Below the pieces are notes generated by a model. It worked only from the letters and a program-made list of their open reading frames with translations. It was not told where the DNA came from and ran no database searches. A program made the position numbers and the translations under genes. Source: Actinomycetospora termitidis (lineage in GTDB: Bacteria > Actinomycetota > Actinomycetes > Mycobacteriales > Pseudonocardiaceae). Taken from it: a DNA stretch of 64,000 bases. This document shows positions 39,319-47,311 of the stretch, one piece after another. The DNA lies in contig NZ_JASVWF010000003.1 in NCBI RefSeq assembly GCF_030286555.1, positions 868,001 through 932,000 of the forward strand, read 5' to 3'. The first letter of the stretch is position 1. The number at the start of each line of letters is the position of its first letter.

Positions 39319-39369
39319 CGGGTACCCAGCGCTCTCCGAGGCTCTCGCCCGGACAGCGCTGAGTACCCG
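39319..39369. terminator. imperfect 20-bp hairpin ending the leftward TetR operon
   Basis: Arms 39319-39338 and 39350-39369 match at 18 of 20 positions (outer CGGGTAC, inner CAGCGCT) with an 11-base loop. It starts 22 bases past the stop of the last gene in the operon. No T-tract. Confidence 0.7.
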
Positions 39370-39391
39370 TTGATCAACCGCCCCATGGGAC

Positions 39392-39913
39392 CTACGCGGT
39401 GTCGGACTCCTCGTCGAGGTCGATCCGGCGGAGGTCCCGCGCCTCCGGGGAGGCCAGGAGCTCGGTGACGTAGCCGATCACGTGGTGCCGGATCTCGGCG
39501 TCGAGGTTGCCGAGCCGGCGGACGAGCACGCCGCCGATGCCCGAGGTGCGGGTCTCGAGCGCGATGTCGCCGGGCCCGATCTCGTCGACCTCGACGACGA
39601 TGTGGTCCGCGTCCGGGGCGAGGCACGCCTCGAGCCCGATCCGCACCGTCATGTCCGCGTCGACCGGCACCGTGCGGGCGCCCATGTCCACCGTGAGGTC
39701 GAGCTGCACCGGCACGTGCACCTCGGTGCGGGTGGCGCCCTGCTGCCGACCGCGCAGCTTCCCGACCACCCCGGTCGCCCGCGCGGTCGCCATCCCGCCC
39801 GGCCCGGCGGGGACCGGGCCGAAGGCGATCCGGTCGCCGATGAGCCAGGAGATGTCGCGGACGGCACGGTCGGGACCGGCGATGGCGGCGATGATCGCGT
39901 CGCGGTCGGTCAT
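39392..39913 (-). CDS. conserved protein of unknown function in the TetR/DUF4873 operon
   Basis: 173 residues: a Gly/Ala-rich beta region (residues 25-120, for example TEVHVPVQLDLTVDMGARTV) and a C-terminal amphipathic helical part (LDAEIRHHVIGYVTELLASP). No family I can name with certainty. GGAGGTG ribosome site before ATG 39913, which overlaps the DUF4873 stop (ATGA). Its fixed place with DUF4873, TetR and a divergent monooxygenase set suggests a lipid- or sterol-like substrate role, an inference only. Confidence 0.78.
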   Translation of the reverse strand: MTDRDAIIAAIAGPDRAVRDISWLIGDRIAFGPVPAGPGGMATARATGVVGKLRGRQQGATRTEVHVPVQLDLTVDMGARTVPVDADMTVRIGLEACLAPDADHIVVEVDEIGPGDIALETRTSGIGGVLVRRLGNLDAEIRHHVIGYVTELLASPEARDLRRIDLDEESDTA

Positions 39914-40242
39914 GCGGGCACCTCCGTGACGACGGCGAACGGCGGCGTCGAGACCCCGGCGATCCGGTAGCGGCCCCACGGGTCGACGTCGGAGAGCTCC
40001 CCGACCGCCTCGCCCCGGGGGGTCGTGACGACGGCCTGGGCCCGCTTCCCGCCCAGCGCGGCCTCGAGCCCCGCGTGCACGGCGACGCGGCCGTACCAGT
40101 GGTAGCGGCCGTCGAGCGGCTCGACGTACCCGCGCAGCGTCACCTCCGCGTCGAAGACCTGCTCGTCGGCCAGGCGCAACGACGCCGGCCCCCGGTACCC
40201 GTCGTCATCGTCGTCGTGATCGGTGTGGCCGTCGTGCGTCAT
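39910..40242 (-). CDS. DUF4873 protein
   Basis: 110 residues. After an acidic His/Asp-rich start (HDGHTDHDDDDDGYRGP), the DUF4873 core is plain: ADEQVFDAEVTLRGYVEPLD, GRYHWYGRVAVH, GELSDVDPWGRYRIAGVSTP. In actinobacteria this module is often fused to the C-terminus of flavin monooxygenases; here it is a separate gene across the divergent promoter from such a monooxygenase. Overlaps both neighbours by 4 bases. Confidence 0.82.
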   Translation of the reverse strand: MTHDGHTDHDDDDDGYRGPASLRLADEQVFDAEVTLRGYVEPLDGRYHWYGRVAVHAGLEAALGGKRAQAVVTTPRGEAVGELSDVDPWGRYRIAGVSTPPFAVVTEVPA

Positions 40243-41000
40243 CGATCCCCGTTCCCCGCGTCGGCGACATCGGACTCGCCCCTCCCGGAGGAGGATCCTC
40301 CGGGAGACATCTGGATCACCTTGTTGATCTCGAGCGGCACGTTCGGGTCGATCACCACGTCGGCCTGGCGCGCGAACCCGTCGATCGCGGCCCAGACCAG
40401 CTGGGTGAGGTACTCGGTCACCGAGTCGCGGCTCATCGACCGGCGTTCCAGCCACCACTCCGCGGTGTTCTGGACGAAGCCGACCACGCCGTAGGCCCAG
40501 GGCTCGGCGGCGCCGGAGTCGAGGCCGAACGCCCGCAGGTAGTCACCGAGCAGCGCCGAGAGCGCCGTCGCGATGAGCTCCTTGTCGGCCTGCACGACCT
40601 CCTGGCCGTGACCGTGCCGGGCCAGCACCCAGTAGAGGTTCGGGTAGTCCTCCAGGGTGCCGAGCACCGCGTCGATCGACTTGCGGATGCGCGGGAGCGG
40701 GGCCTCCTCGGAGTTCAGCGCCGGGATCAGCCGGTCGAGCAGGATCTGCGTCCCGCGCTCGCCCATGGCCTCGACCAGGTCGGCCTTGTCCGAGAAGTGG
40801 CGGTAGAGCACGGGCTTGGTGACGCCGGCCTCGATGGCCACCTGCTCGATCCCGAACTCCGGACCGGTGTCGGCGAGCACGCGCATCGCGGCCTCGACGA
40901 ACTCCGCGCGGCGCTCCTCGCGGTGCTTCGTCCACCGGGTGCGACGCCCGTCACGAGCAGGGGGCGTACCGCCCTGTCTCGGCTTGACACCGTCCGCCAT
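40239..41000 (-). CDS. TetR-family repressor
   Basis: 253 residues from ATG 41000. The N-terminal helix-turn-helix is FGIEQVAIEAGVTKPVLYRH followed by FSDKADLVEAMG; the C-terminal ligand domain has many aromatics (NLYWVLARHGHG, WAYGVVGFVQNTAEWWLER). A GTG at 41018 is possible but would enter the operator. It lies first in a leftward three-gene operon and faces a diiron oxygenase operon, with an inverted repeat in between that it probably binds. Confidence 0.92.
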   Translation of the reverse strand: MADGVKPRQGGTPPARDGRRTRWTKHREERRAEFVEAAMRVLADTGPEFGIEQVAIEAGVTKPVLYRHFSDKADLVEAMGERGTQILLDRLIPALNSEEAPLPRIRKSIDAVLGTLEDYPNLYWVLARHGHGQEVVQADKELIATALSALLGDYLRAFGLDSGAAEPWAYGVVGFVQNTAEWWLERRSMSRDSVTEYLTQLVWAAIDGFARQADVVIDPNVPLEINKVIQMSPGGSSSGRGESDVADAGNGDR

Positions 41001-41021
41001 GGGCGATGACGCTACCACCAG

Positions 41022-41040
41022 TTACGGTTACCAGCGGTAA
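41022..41040. promoter_or_regulatory. candidate TetR operator in the divergent promoter
   Basis: TTACC (41028-41032) and GGTAA (41036-41040) form a perfect inverted repeat around AGC, with a further TTAC at 41022. It lies 22 bases from the TetR start and 73 bases from the diiron oxygenase start. Confidence 0.6.
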
Positions 41041-41113
41041 GACGTACAGCAGGTTGGGGATACAGCTCGTACCCCCCTCGCTCCCCCGCACGACCGACCG
41101 AGAGGACGACGCC

Positions 41114-42028
41114 ATGTCGGCCCCTGCCACGACCCGCTCCGGCGAGCGGGACGGCAACGCGACCGCCGCCCGCCTCCTCCGCTCGGCGGCGAAGAAGTCG
41201 TACGACCCGGACGTCGACATCGACTGGGAGGCCCCGCTCGTCGAGGGGAAGATCTGGGTCCCCGAGCACCGCGTCTCCCTCTACGGCACGGAGCTGTGGG
41301 AGCGCCTGACGCCAGAGCAGCGCGTCGAGCTGGGCAAGCACGAGGCGTGCAGCGTCGCGAGCGTCGGGCTGTGGTTCGAGACCCTGCTGATGCAGCGCCT
41401 GCTCAAGGACTTCTACGCCGACGACCCGACCAGCGAGCGCGCCCAGTGGGCCCTCACCGAGGTCGCCGACGAGTGCCGGCACTCCCAGATGTTCGCCCGC
41501 CTCGTGCACCGCGCCGGCGTGGAGCCCTACGGCGCCGTCCCGTTCGTGCACCAGCTCGGCAAGCTGTTCTCCGTCGTGAACTGGGGCCCGGCGGCGTACG
41601 CCTCGATCCTGGTGGCCGAGGAGGTCCTCGACCGGCTCCAGCGCGAGCAGGCGAACGACGACCGCATCCAGCCGCTGATGCGCCAGGTCAACCGCATCCA
41701 CATCATGGAGGAGGCGCGGCACGTCGCCTTCGCGCGCGACGAGGTGACCCGCGGCCTCGCCGGACTGTCCCGCGCCGAACTCGCCTACCAGCGCTTCATG
41801 TGCGCCTTCACCTCGTACTTCGTGGTGCGCAGCCTGATCAACCCGAAGGTCTACGCCGCCGTCGGGATCGACCCGGCCGAGGGCCGCCGGGCCGCGCTGG
41901 CCAACCCGCACCACCGCGAGATGATCCGCTTCGGCGGCGAGAAGATCATGTCGTTCCTCGACGGAGCGGGCATGATCGCAGGACCGGGCACGGCCCTGTG
42001 GAAGAAGTCGTTCCTCCTGGAGACGTGA
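41114..42028 (+). CDS. AurF-like diiron oxygenase
   Basis: 304 residues. Iron-ligand motifs: EACSVASVGLWFE near residue 79, EVADECRHSQMF near 116 (ExxxH), and MEEARHVAF near 197 (ExxxH). This is the p-aminobenzoate N-oxygenase-like, ferritin-fold family; mycobacterial relatives act in lipid metabolism. Substrate unknown. ATG at 41114 (a longer reading enters the operator region). The stop shares a base with the following hydrolase gene (TGATG). Confidence 0.9.
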   Translation: MSAPATTRSGERDGNATAARLLRSAAKKSYDPDVDIDWEAPLVEGKIWVPEHRVSLYGTELWERLTPEQRVELGKHEACSVASVGLWFETLLMQRLLKDFYADDPTSERAQWALTEVADECRHSQMFARLVHRAGVEPYGAVPFVHQLGKLFSVVNWGPAAYASILVAEEVLDRLQREQANDDRIQPLMRQVNRIHIMEEARHVAFARDEVTRGLAGLSRAELAYQRFMCAFTSYFVVRSLINPKVYAAVGIDPAEGRRAALANPHHREMIRFGGEKIMSFLDGAGMIAGPGTALWKKSFLLET

Positions 42029-42999
42029 TGGCACAGCGAGAATCCGTCGGTCCCCTGACGCTGTCGACCGGGATCACGCTGCGCGTGGCGCGCAGCGGGG
42101 TCCGGAGCGCGGGAGTCCCCACCCTGGTCCTCGCCCACGGCTGGTCGCAGGACCTCCGGACCTGGGACCGGGTGGTGGGCGACCTGCGCCGCGCCGGGCT
42201 GTCCGGCGAGATCGTCCGCTACGACCACCGCGGCCACGGTGGGTCGGAGTCCGGCGGGGAGCACGCGTCGACGATCGGCCAGGCCGCCGACGACCTCGCG
42301 GCGCTCCTGCGCGACCACGTCGAGGGGCCGGTCGTGATCGCCGGCCACTCGATGGGCGGGATGACGCTCATGGCACTCGCCGAGCGCCACCCCAACCTCG
42401 TGCGCGAGCGGGTGGTCGGTGCGGGCTTCGTCGCGACGGCGAGCGACGACATGGCCGACCTGACCCTCGCGATCCCCGGCCGGCGCGGGGCCTTCGTCGC
42501 CCACGGCGAGCGAGCCGTGATGCCGTGGCTCGCCTCGCTGGGCAACCGCGCGCCGATCAACCGCGCGGACCCCGAGGGCAGCGGGGTGCATGCCCGCTCC
42601 GTCGCGCTGGCCCCCGCGGTGCGCGCGCTCGTGTTCGGCCGGCACCCGCGGCGCGCGGACGTGCTGTCGGTGGCCGAGCAGACCTTCGCCGCCGACCCGG
42701 TCGCCGTCCTGGCCTTCCGCGCCTCGATCGGCGAGCACCGGCGCACGTCGTCGCTGGAGGCGATGCGCGAGGTCCCGACGGTGGTGCTGGTCGGCACCCG
42801 CGACCGGCTCTGCCCGATCGACCACGCGAAGACCATCGCGACGGCGTTGCCCGCGGCCGAGCTCGTCGTGCTGCCCGACGCCGGGCACATGATCACCTTC
42901 GAGCGGTCCGTCGAGGTGGCCGCCCACCTGCAGGGCCTCGTCGAGGCCGCCACCGTGCCCGCACCCGCCGTCGCGAAGGAAGCATCCCTTGTTCAGTGA
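42028..42999 (+). CDS. alpha/beta hydrolase
   Basis: 323 residues: LAHGWSQDLRTWD near 34 (oxyanion), nucleophile serine in AGHSMGGMTL near 110, Asp near 252 in VGTRDRLCP and His near 282 in LPDAGHMITFE. Between two oxygenase genes, with which it overlaps, it probably hydrolyses an ester or thioester formed in the same pathway. A 31-residue C-terminal tail (VAAHLQGLVEAATVPAPAVA) lies beyond the fold. Confidence 0.92.
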   Translation: MAQRESVGPLTLSTGITLRVARSGVRSAGVPTLVLAHGWSQDLRTWDRVVGDLRRAGLSGEIVRYDHRGHGGSESGGEHASTIGQAADDLAALLRDHVEGPVVIAGHSMGGMTLMALAERHPNLVRERVVGAGFVATASDDMADLTLAIPGRRGAFVAHGERAVMPWLASLGNRAPINRADPEGSGVHARSVALAPAVRALVFGRHPRRADVLSVAEQTFAADPVAVLAFRASIGEHRRTSSLEAMREVPTVVLVGTRDRLCPIDHAKTIATALPAAELVVLPDAGHMITFERSVEVAAHLQGLVEAATVPAPAVAKEASLVQ

Positions 43000-44536
43000 G
43001 GTCGTCATCGTCGGCTCGGGCTTCTCCGGACTCGGCCAGGCGCTCGCGCTGCGGGAGGCCGGGATCACCGACGTCGTGATCCTGGAGAAGGCCGACCAGG
43101 GGGTCGGGGGGACGTGGCGCGACAACACCTATCCCGGGTGCGCCTGCGACATCCCCTCCCACATGTACTCGCTCTCGACCGATCCGAACCCGCGCTGGTC
43201 CCGGTCGTACTCCCCGCAGCCGGAGATCCACGACTACCTCGAGCACGTCGCCGACCGCCACGACCTGCGCCGGCTGATCCGCTTCTCCACCGAGATGACG
43301 GGGGCGACGTGGGACGAGGAGTCGCGGACGTGGACCGTCCACACCACCACCGGTGAGTACCGCTGCCGCTTCCTCGTCTCCGGGGTCGGTGCGCTGCACC
43401 TGCCGTCCACCCCCGCGCTGCCGGGCGTGGAGCGCTTCCGCGGCGAGACCTTCCACTCCGCGCAGTGGCGGCACGACGTCGACCTGCGGGGCAAGCGGGT
43501 CGCGGTCGTCGGGACGGGCGCGAGCGCGATCCAGTTCGTGCCGCAGATCGCGCCGCTGGTCTCCGAGCTCACGCTGTTCCAGCGCACGCCCGCGTGGGTG
43601 CTCCCCAAGGGCGACCACCCGATCGGCGAGTGGCGCAAGCGGCTGTTCGAGAAGGCCCCGGTCGTCCAGCGGGCCTACCGGGGAGCCGTCTACGCCGCGC
43701 TCGAGTCGCGGGCGTTCGGCTTCATGAGCCGTCCCGAGCTGCTGCGTCCGGCGGAGTGGGTGGCCCGCAAGCACATCGAGCGCTCGATCTCCGACCCCGA
43801 CCTCGTCGACCGGCTCACCCCGCGCTACTCGCTGGGCTGCAAGCGGGTGCTGGTGTCGAACGACTACTACCCGGCGCTGGCCCGGCCGAACGTCGACGTC
43901 GTCTCGAGCGGCATCGCCGAGGTCACCGAGCACGGCGTGGTCGACCACGACGGCGTCGAGCACCCGGCCGACGTGATCGTCTACGGCACCGGGTTCCACG
44001 TCACGGACGCCTTCGACGGCCTCGAGTTCACCGGCCGTGGCGGGCGCACGCTGCGCCAGAGCTGGGGCGAGCTCGGGATGCGCACGCACTACGGCATGAC
44101 CGTGACCGACTTCCCGAACCTGTTCCTCCTGCTCGGCCCGAACACCGGCCTGGGCCACAACTCGGTCGTCTTCATGATCGAGTGCCAGGCCCGCTACGTC
44201 GCCCAGGCGATCTCGACGGTGCACGAGCTGGGCTGCTCGGGGCTCGACGTACGCGCCGAGGTGCTCCAACGCTCCAACGCCGCGGTGCAGCGCCGCCTGG
44301 AGAAGGGCATCTGGACCCGCGGGGGCTGCACGTCCTGGTACCTGGACGCCGCCGGGGTGAACCGGACCATCTGGCCCGGCTTCACCGTCCGCTACTGGGC
44401 CGAGACCCGCCGCTTCCGGGCCGCGGACTTCGAGTTCTTCGGCCGCGCGTCGGATCTCGCGCCTCACGAGGTCACGTCGAGCACCACCTTGCCCGCGACG
44501 CGCCGGCCGAGGAGCGCGTCGACCGTCTCCTCGTAG
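42989..44536 (+). CDS. Baeyer-Villiger-type flavin monooxygenase
   Basis: 515 residues. FAD site GSGFSGLGQAL near 9, the fingerprint FRGETFHSAQWRHD near 150 (FxGxxxHxxxW), and NADPH site VVGTGASAIQFVPQIA near 168. These enzymes insert oxygen into ketones. TTG start at 42989, inside the hydrolase gene, with GAAGGAAG upstream. The last 24 codons (from about 44464) lie antisense to the quinone oxidoreductase gene, so the C-terminus is set by convergent overlap of 73 bases. Confidence 0.92.
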   Translation: MFSEVVIVGSGFSGLGQALALREAGITDVVILEKADQGVGGTWRDNTYPGCACDIPSHMYSLSTDPNPRWSRSYSPQPEIHDYLEHVADRHDLRRLIRFSTEMTGATWDEESRTWTVHTTTGEYRCRFLVSGVGALHLPSTPALPGVERFRGETFHSAQWRHDVDLRGKRVAVVGTGASAIQFVPQIAPLVSELTLFQRTPAWVLPKGDHPIGEWRKRLFEKAPVVQRAYRGAVYAALESRAFGFMSRPELLRPAEWVARKHIERSISDPDLVDRLTPRYSLGCKRVLVSNDYYPALARPNVDVVSSGIAEVTEHGVVDHDGVEHPADVIVYGTGFHVTDAFDGLEFTGRGGRTLRQSWGELGMRTHYGMTVTDFPNLFLLLGPNTGLGHNSVVFMIECQARYVAQAISTVHELGCSGLDVRAEVLQRSNAAVQRRLEKGIWTRGGCTSWYLDAAGVNRTIWPGFTVRYWAETRRFRAADFEFFGRASDLAPHEVTSSTTLPATRRPRSASTVSS

Positions 44537-45387
44537 TCGGTCCACGGGCGGCGCAGCCCCACGTGCGGGTCGAGCCGGCCGGCCGCGAGGAGCCCGACGA
44601 GCGCGGTCAGGTCGGCTGCGCTGTCGGCGCCGCGGGTCATGATCTCCAGCCGGGTGCCGCCGGCGCGGCGGCGCTCGGCCTCCAGGTCGAGCACCAGCGG
44701 CTGCTCCGACGACGAGCCGACGGCCTGCACCACCCCGCCGGGTTCGAGCCGGGCGAAGGCGCGGGCGAGCAGCGGTCCACCGACGTTGTCGACGACGCCG
44801 GCCACGTCCGCGGTCAGCCCCTCGAGCTCCTCACCGTGCACGATCTCCGTCGCGCCGATCTCGCGGAGTCCCTCACCCCGGGCCGGTGCCCCGACCGCGG
44901 CCACCACCTCCGCGCCCATCGCCGCGGCGAGCTGCACCGCGAACCGGCCCACCCCGCCCGACGCGCCGGTGACGAGGACCCGCCGGCCGAGGACGTTGCC
45001 CAGGCCGCGCAGGGCCCGCAGCGCCGTGACCCCGGCGACGGGGAGCGTGGCGGCGTCGCCGAGGTCGACGCCGTCGGGGACCAGCGCCGTCTCCGCGATC
45101 GGGACCGCACGCCGCTCCGCCCACGCCCCGCCCCAGCCGAACGTCACGACGCGCGCCCCGACGGGCGGCCCCGACCCGTCCGCGGCGGCCCGGACGACGA
45201 CGCCGGCCGCGTCCCAGCCGGGCACCTCGCCGGGCGCCCGCATCTGGGCGACGTAGCGGGTCTCCCCCGCGTTCAGGGACACGGCTCCGACCGCGACGAG
45301 AGCTTCGTCCGCGGCCGGCTCCGGCTCCGCGACCTCGGCGAGCGCCAGGCCGACGCGCGCCGCGGGGTCGTGCACCAGGGCGCGCAC
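44464..45387 (-). CDS. quinone oxidoreductase-like MDR reductase
   Basis: 307 residues, NADPH-dependent medium-chain reductase without the structural zinc lobe. Features: SLNAGETRYVAQMRAPGEVP near 39, GWDAAGVVVR, and the cofactor loop VTGASGGVGRFAVQLAAAMG near 141. GTG start at 45387, 3 bases after the aldo/keto reductase stop, so the two are co-transcribed. Substrate unknown, probably an enone or quinone. Confidence 0.88.
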   Translation of the reverse strand: MRALVHDPAARVGLALAEVAEPEPAADEALVAVGAVSLNAGETRYVAQMRAPGEVPGWDAAGVVVRAAADGSGPPVGARVVTFGWGGAWAERRAVPIAETALVPDGVDLGDAATLPVAGVTALRALRGLGNVLGRRVLVTGASGGVGRFAVQLAAAMGAEVVAAVGAPARGEGLREIGATEIVHGEELEGLTADVAGVVDNVGGPLLARAFARLEPGGVVQAVGSSSEQPLVLDLEAERRRAGGTRLEIMTRGADSAADLTALVGLLAAGRLDPHVGLRRPWTDYEETVDALLGRRVAGKVVLDVTS

Positions 45388-45389
45388 GC

Positions 45390-46376
45390 TCAGCGCTCCC
45401 CGAACACGTCGGCCGTGCCCCGGAACCCGGCGGAGGCCAGGGCCTCGTCGATGCGGGCGAGCGTGGGTCCGTCGAGCACCACCCGCGCGGCGTCGAGGTT
45501 CTCGACGATGTGCGCCGGCGTGCGGCTGCCGGGGATCGGGACGACGTGCGGGTGCTGGGCGAGCAGCCAGGCCAGGGCGAGCTGGGCCGGGCTGATGCCG
45601 AGGTCCTCCGCGATCGCCCGCACCGGCGCGTAGCGGTCGTTGTTCTCCTGCAGGTGGGAGAACCGCTCCAGGTTCTGCCGGAAGTCCCCCTCGCCGATCC
45701 CGGCCACGGCCCCCGTCAGGAAGCCGCTGCCGAGCGGGCTCCACGCGACGAGCCCGGCGCCGATCTCGTCGCAGGCGGCGACCAGGTCCGGGTCCGGCCG
45801 GTGCCACATCGCCCACTGCGTCTGCACCGCGCTCACCGGGTGCACGGCGTGGGCCCGGCGCACCAGCGCGGCGTCCACGTTCGACAGCCCGAGGTGGCGC
45901 ACGAGGCCGGCCTCGACGAGCTCCGCGACGGCGCCGACGGTGTCCTCGACCGGCACCTCCGGGTCGGGGAAGTGCGGGTAGTACAGGTCGATCCGGTCGG
46001 TCCCGAGCTCGCGCAGGGACTGCTCGGCATAGCCGCGGACCAGCCGCGGGTCGTTGTTCACGGCCAGCTCGCCGAACTCCATGCTCACGCCGAAGCGGTG
46101 GGCGGGCTCGCCGTCGGGGACGCGGAAGCCGAACTTGGTCGCGATGACGACGTCGTCGCGGACCGGGGCGAGGGCGCGGCCGACGAGGCGCTCGTTGTGG
46201 CCGTCGGTGCCGTAGCCGTCGGAGGTGTCGACGAGGGTCGCGCCGGAGTCGACCGCCGCCCGGAGCGCGGCCTCGCCGCGCTCGTCGTCGATCTCGCCGT
46301 ACATCCCGGGGGAGAGGACCATCGCGCCGACCCCGAGGGCCGAGGTGGTCAGGCTGCCGAGGGTGCGGGTGGGCAT
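45390..46376 (-). CDS. aldo/keto reductase
   Basis: 328 residues, TIM-barrel NADPH-dependent carbonyl reductase. Catalytic set: Asp/Tyr in LVDTSDGYG near 49-54, Lys in IATKFGF near 79, His in YYPHFPD near 116. The C-terminal IPGSRTPAHIVENLDA near 290 is the coenzyme-binding signature. Divergent from a LysR gene 64 bases away, which probably controls it. Confidence 0.92.
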   Translation of the reverse strand: MPTRTLGSLTTSALGVGAMVLSPGMYGEIDDERGEAALRAAVDSGATLVDTSDGYGTDGHNERLVGRALAPVRDDVVIATKFGFRVPDGEPAHRFGVSMEFGELAVNNDPRLVRGYAEQSLRELGTDRIDLYYPHFPDPEVPVEDTVGAVAELVEAGLVRHLGLSNVDAALVRRAHAVHPVSAVQTQWAMWHRPDPDLVAACDEIGAGLVAWSPLGSGFLTGAVAGIGEGDFRQNLERFSHLQENNDRYAPVRAIAEDLGISPAQLALAWLLAQHPHVVPIPGSRTPAHIVENLDAARVVLDGPTLARIDEALASAGFRGTADVFGER

Positions 46377-46383
46377 CACGGTG

Positions 46384-46401
46384 CCGAGCCTCCGGGCTCG
46401 G
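46384..46401. promoter_or_regulatory. inverted repeat between LysR and aldo/keto reductase genes
   Basis: CCGAGCC at 46384-46390 and GGCTCGG at 46395-46401 flank 4 bases, close to the aldo/keto reductase start. It may be a regulator site or leader hairpin; it does not show the usual T-N11-A LysR pattern clearly. Confidence 0.3.
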
Positions 46402-46440
46402 GGTTTCGGAGTCCAAGACCTGCTGTGATAACCATCGGTC

Positions 46441-47301
46441 ATGACGGCGGACGTCCACCTGCGCGACCTGCGGTACTTCCTCGCCGTCGTCGACGCGGGC
46501 AGCTTCACGCGGGCCGCGGCCACCTTGTTCGTCTCGCAGCCCGCCCTGTCGAAGCAGGTCCGGGCCCTCGAGACGCAGCTCGGCGTGCGGCTGATCGACC
46601 GGCGGCCGGGCGGGCTGGTGCTGACCGCCGAGGGTGAGGCGCTGGTCCCCCACGCCCGGCGGCTGGTGGCGGACTGGGCCCGGGCCTCCGACGAGGTGCG
46701 GCGGGCCGGGTCGGTGCCCACGCTCGTCGTCGGGATGCAGACCACGGTCGGGCGGGACCTCACCCGCCGGCTGCTCGCCGCCACCCGCGAACGCGGTCAC
46801 CGGATGCAGGTCCGCCTGATCAGCTGGTCCGACCCCAGCGCCGGACTGGCCGACGCCACCACCGACGTGGCGTTCGTGTGGCTGCCGCTCGTGGCGGGTG
46901 ACCTCGAGGCGCACGTGCTCCTCCGCGAGCCCCGTCGGGTGGCCCTGCCCGCGGACCACCGCCTGGCGGGACGGTCGTCGGTCGACCCCGCCGAGCTCGC
47001 CGACGAGCCCTTCGTCGCCCTCCCGCGCAGCGCCGGCCCGCTGCGCGACTTCTGGCTCGGCGGCATCGCCCGGACGATCGGAGCGGAGACCGACAGCGCC
47101 GAGGGTGCGATCGAGGCCGTCGCCTCGGGCAGCGGCGTCGCCCTCATCGCGGAGGGCAACGCGCGGCTCCTGGCCCGGCCGGACGTCGTGTGTGTCCCGG
47201 TCCCGGACCTGGCGCCGTGCGAGCTCGCCCTGGCGTGGCGGCGCGGGGACGACCGCGAGGTGGTGCGGACGGCGGTCGCGGCCCTGACCGCCGGTTCCTG
47301 A
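46441..47301 (+). CDS. LysR-family transcriptional regulator
   Basis: 286 residues. The N-terminal helix-turn-helix reads RDLRYFLAVVDAGSFTRAAA, then LFVSQPALSKQVRALETQLG; the C-terminal part is the periplasmic-binding-like effector domain. Usual LysR arrangement: divergent from its target, here the aldo/keto reductase and quinone reductase pair. An inverted repeat CCGAGCC/GGCTCGG lies at 46384-46401 in the gap. Confidence 0.93.
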   Translation: MTADVHLRDLRYFLAVVDAGSFTRAAATLFVSQPALSKQVRALETQLGVRLIDRRPGGLVLTAEGEALVPHARRLVADWARASDEVRRAGSVPTLVVGMQTTVGRDLTRRLLAATRERGHRMQVRLISWSDPSAGLADATTDVAFVWLPLVAGDLEAHVLLREPRRVALPADHRLAGRSSVDPAELADEPFVALPRSAGPLRDFWLGGIARTIGAETDSAEGAIEAVASGSGVALIAEGNARLLARPDVVCVPVPDLAPCELALAWRRGDDREVVRTAVAALTAGS

Positions 47302-47311
47302 CGGCGGGTCG

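Larger units (their letters stand above)
38977..39391. other. 415-base gene-free stretch with hairpins and CGACAAG repeats
   Basis: No gene is visible on either strand. The stretch contains two hairpins (39008-39029 and 39319-39369), a long inverted repeat (39176-39237) and five copies of CGACAAG or its complement between 39125 and 39256. The two outer hairpins probably end transcription from left and right, leaving the middle to some other element or an RNA. Confidence 0.6.

Noticed and set aside
42989-44536. A true fusion of the BVMO with DUF4873.
   Set aside because: DUF4873 is a separate gene on the other strand at 39910-40242.
44740-44752. tRNA-like T-loop GGGTTCGAGCC.
   Set aside because: It lies in the quinone oxidoreductase coding frame and no cloverleaf forms around it.
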